From positions 1 through 12,642 of the forward strand of contig CARJCM010000041.1 in NCBI GenBank assembly GCA_948999435.1: a stretch of DNA of 12,642 bases, written 5' to 3'. The notes beneath the pieces were generated by a model. The model worked only from the letters and a program-made list of their open reading frames with translations. It made no database searches and was not told the DNA's origin. Made by a program: the position numbers and the translations under genes. The DNA is from an uncultured Bacilli bacterium (GTDB taxonomy: Bacteria > Bacillota_I > Bacilli_A > RF39 > UBA660). Shown here piece after piece: positions 12,218 through 12,642 of this stretch (its first letter is position 1; each line of letters begins with the position of its first letter).

Positions 12218-12642
12218 ATTTCTTTTCACCCTTTCTTTCATTTTTTTCTACTTCTTTTACTACTTCTTCAATTTTATAACATCGTTCTTTTATTCCATCA
12301 CATAACTTTATCACTCTCCTTAAATTATTTATATCTTTCGTAATAGAATTAATTTTAACTTTAATTTCATCTTTATTGGAATCATTTTTTTTATATTTGT
12401 ACCATAATTTTTCACGCTCCCCTATTAAAATATTTAACTCATCATTTTTATTTTTGGCAAATAAAAAAAATTGCTTGTCAGTTTCTATGTTATTACTAAC
12501 TAGCAATCTTGTCTGTTCAGATATTTCATCCATCTTTTTAACATCTTCCCTTATATATGATGGAATATATTTTATTGGCTTTTGTTTAAAAGTTTTTAAA
12601 AGGAAATAATAATAAGCATATAAATTATAGAAACCTTTTATT
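12204..12642 (-). CDS. Relaxase (MobA/VirD2 type), C-terminal fragment, runs off right edge
   Basis: The frame ending at the stop 12204-12206 stays open to the window edge, giving the last 145 residues of a longer protein. It contains GFYNLYAYYYFLLKTFKQKP, then YIREDVKKMDEISEQTRLLVSNNIETDKQ split across 12500, a coiled-coil stretch, and NNLRRVIKLCDGIKERCYKIEEVVKEVEKNERKGEK. This is the pattern I know from the C-terminal end of relaxases in Tn1549-type elements (LYxxYYxLLG, LRxEVxLCxxIxxRS). An in-frame ATG at 12533 should not be taken as a separate 109-aa gene. The catalytic His and Tyr domain would lie outside the window. The end overlaps the DUF3801 start by 14 bases. Recognition is from memory of the family, so moderate certainty. 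Confidence 0.72.
   Translation of the reverse strand, partial: IKGFYNLYAYYYFLLKTFKQKPIKYIPSYIREDVKKMDEISEQTRLLVSNNIETDKQFFLFAKNKNDELNILIGEREKLWYKYKKNDSNKDEIKVKINSITKDINNLRRVIKLCDGIKERCYKIEEVVKEVEKNERKGEKKYELK

Larger units (their letters stand above)
1712..12642 (-). other. Conjugation (type IV secretion) operon, runs off right edge
   Basis: Thirteen minus-strand genes lie head to tail with gaps of at most a few tens of bases and several overlaps. No internal minus-strand promoter or stand-alone terminator is obvious, so a polycistronic transcript starting right of the window is likely. The order relaxase, DUF3801, LtrC-like, VirD4, pilin, TrbL-like, PrgI, VirB4, CHAP hydrolase matches the Tn1549/CTn type of Gram-positive element. 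DUF4315, DUF4366 and topoisomerase genes, which I recall following the hydrolase in those elements, are absent here. Confidence 0.75.

Noticed and set aside
12217..12241. Upstream in-frame ATG at 12241 as the start of the DUF3801 gene
   Set aside because: It has no ribosome site, adds a basic MKERVKRN stretch not expected in the family, and the ATG at 12217 has AAAGGG ahead of it.
1..12642. Alternative genetic code (TGA as Trp) suggested by the Mollicutes-like AT content
   Set aside because: Tryptophans in VirB4, VirD4, CHAP and PrgI are TGG, and the long frames contain no internal TGA. At least one gene (relaxase fragment) ends at TGA exactly where the next gene begins.
1..12642. CRISPR array, tRNA, rRNA, integrase or insertion-sequence transposase
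   Set aside because: No regularly spaced repeats, no cloverleaf or rRNA-like stretch, and no recombinase or DDE motif was seen in any supported frame.

Overview
The window is very AT-rich (roughly 27-30% GC by eye, not counted). It uses the standard bacterial code: tryptophans are TGG and no in-frame TGA interrupts the long genes. Strong AAAGGAGG-like ribosome binding sites, a PrgI/VirB4/CHAP set and the absence of outer-membrane-core T4SS proteins point to a low-GC Bacillota (Firmicutes), plausibly a gut Clostridia, Erysipelotrichia or RF39-like lineage. Species cannot be told from this sequence.

About 86% of the window (1712 to the right edge, minus strand) is one tightly packed conjugation operon of an integrative conjugative element or conjugative plasmid. 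Gene order resembles the Tn1549/CTn family. In transcription order: the C-terminal end of a relaxase (running off the right edge), a DUF3801/PcfB-like relaxosome protein, an LtrC-like protein, a hidden 56-aa ORF, the VirD4-type coupling ATPase, a VirB2/Maff2-like pilin candidate, a TrbL/VirB6-like channel protein, an ArdC-like zincin, two unrecognised small soluble proteins, PrgI (VirB3-like), the VirB4 ATPase and a membrane-anchored CHAP murein hydrolase. Genes overlap, abut or lie a few tens of bases apart at most, so translational coupling is likely. The relaxase, DUF3801 and VirD4 proteins would process the DNA and bring it to the channel. TrbL, PrgI, VirB4 and the pilin would form the translocation machinery, and the CHAP enzyme would open the peptidoglycan. 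The ArdC-like and LtrC-like proteins may protect or prepare DNA.

The left 1.7 kb is a regulatory module. Two plus-strand genes each encode two tandem XRE-type helix-turn-helix domains. They flank a minus-strand 116-aa orphan that shares a divergent promoter region with the second regulator and meets the first regulator tail to tail. The intergenic region 1-284 holds four consecutive inverted repeats and a candidate minus-strand promoter. It may encode a structured RNA, or be a DNA-level site such as an origin.

No integrase, relaxase catalytic domain, oriT, cargo gene, tRNA, rRNA or CRISPR was seen. The most interesting signals are a terminator-like hairpin encoded in frame inside the start of prgI, the hairpin array at the left, the duplicated double-HTH regulators, and an ArdC-like zincin with two unknown partners in the middle of the secretion operon.
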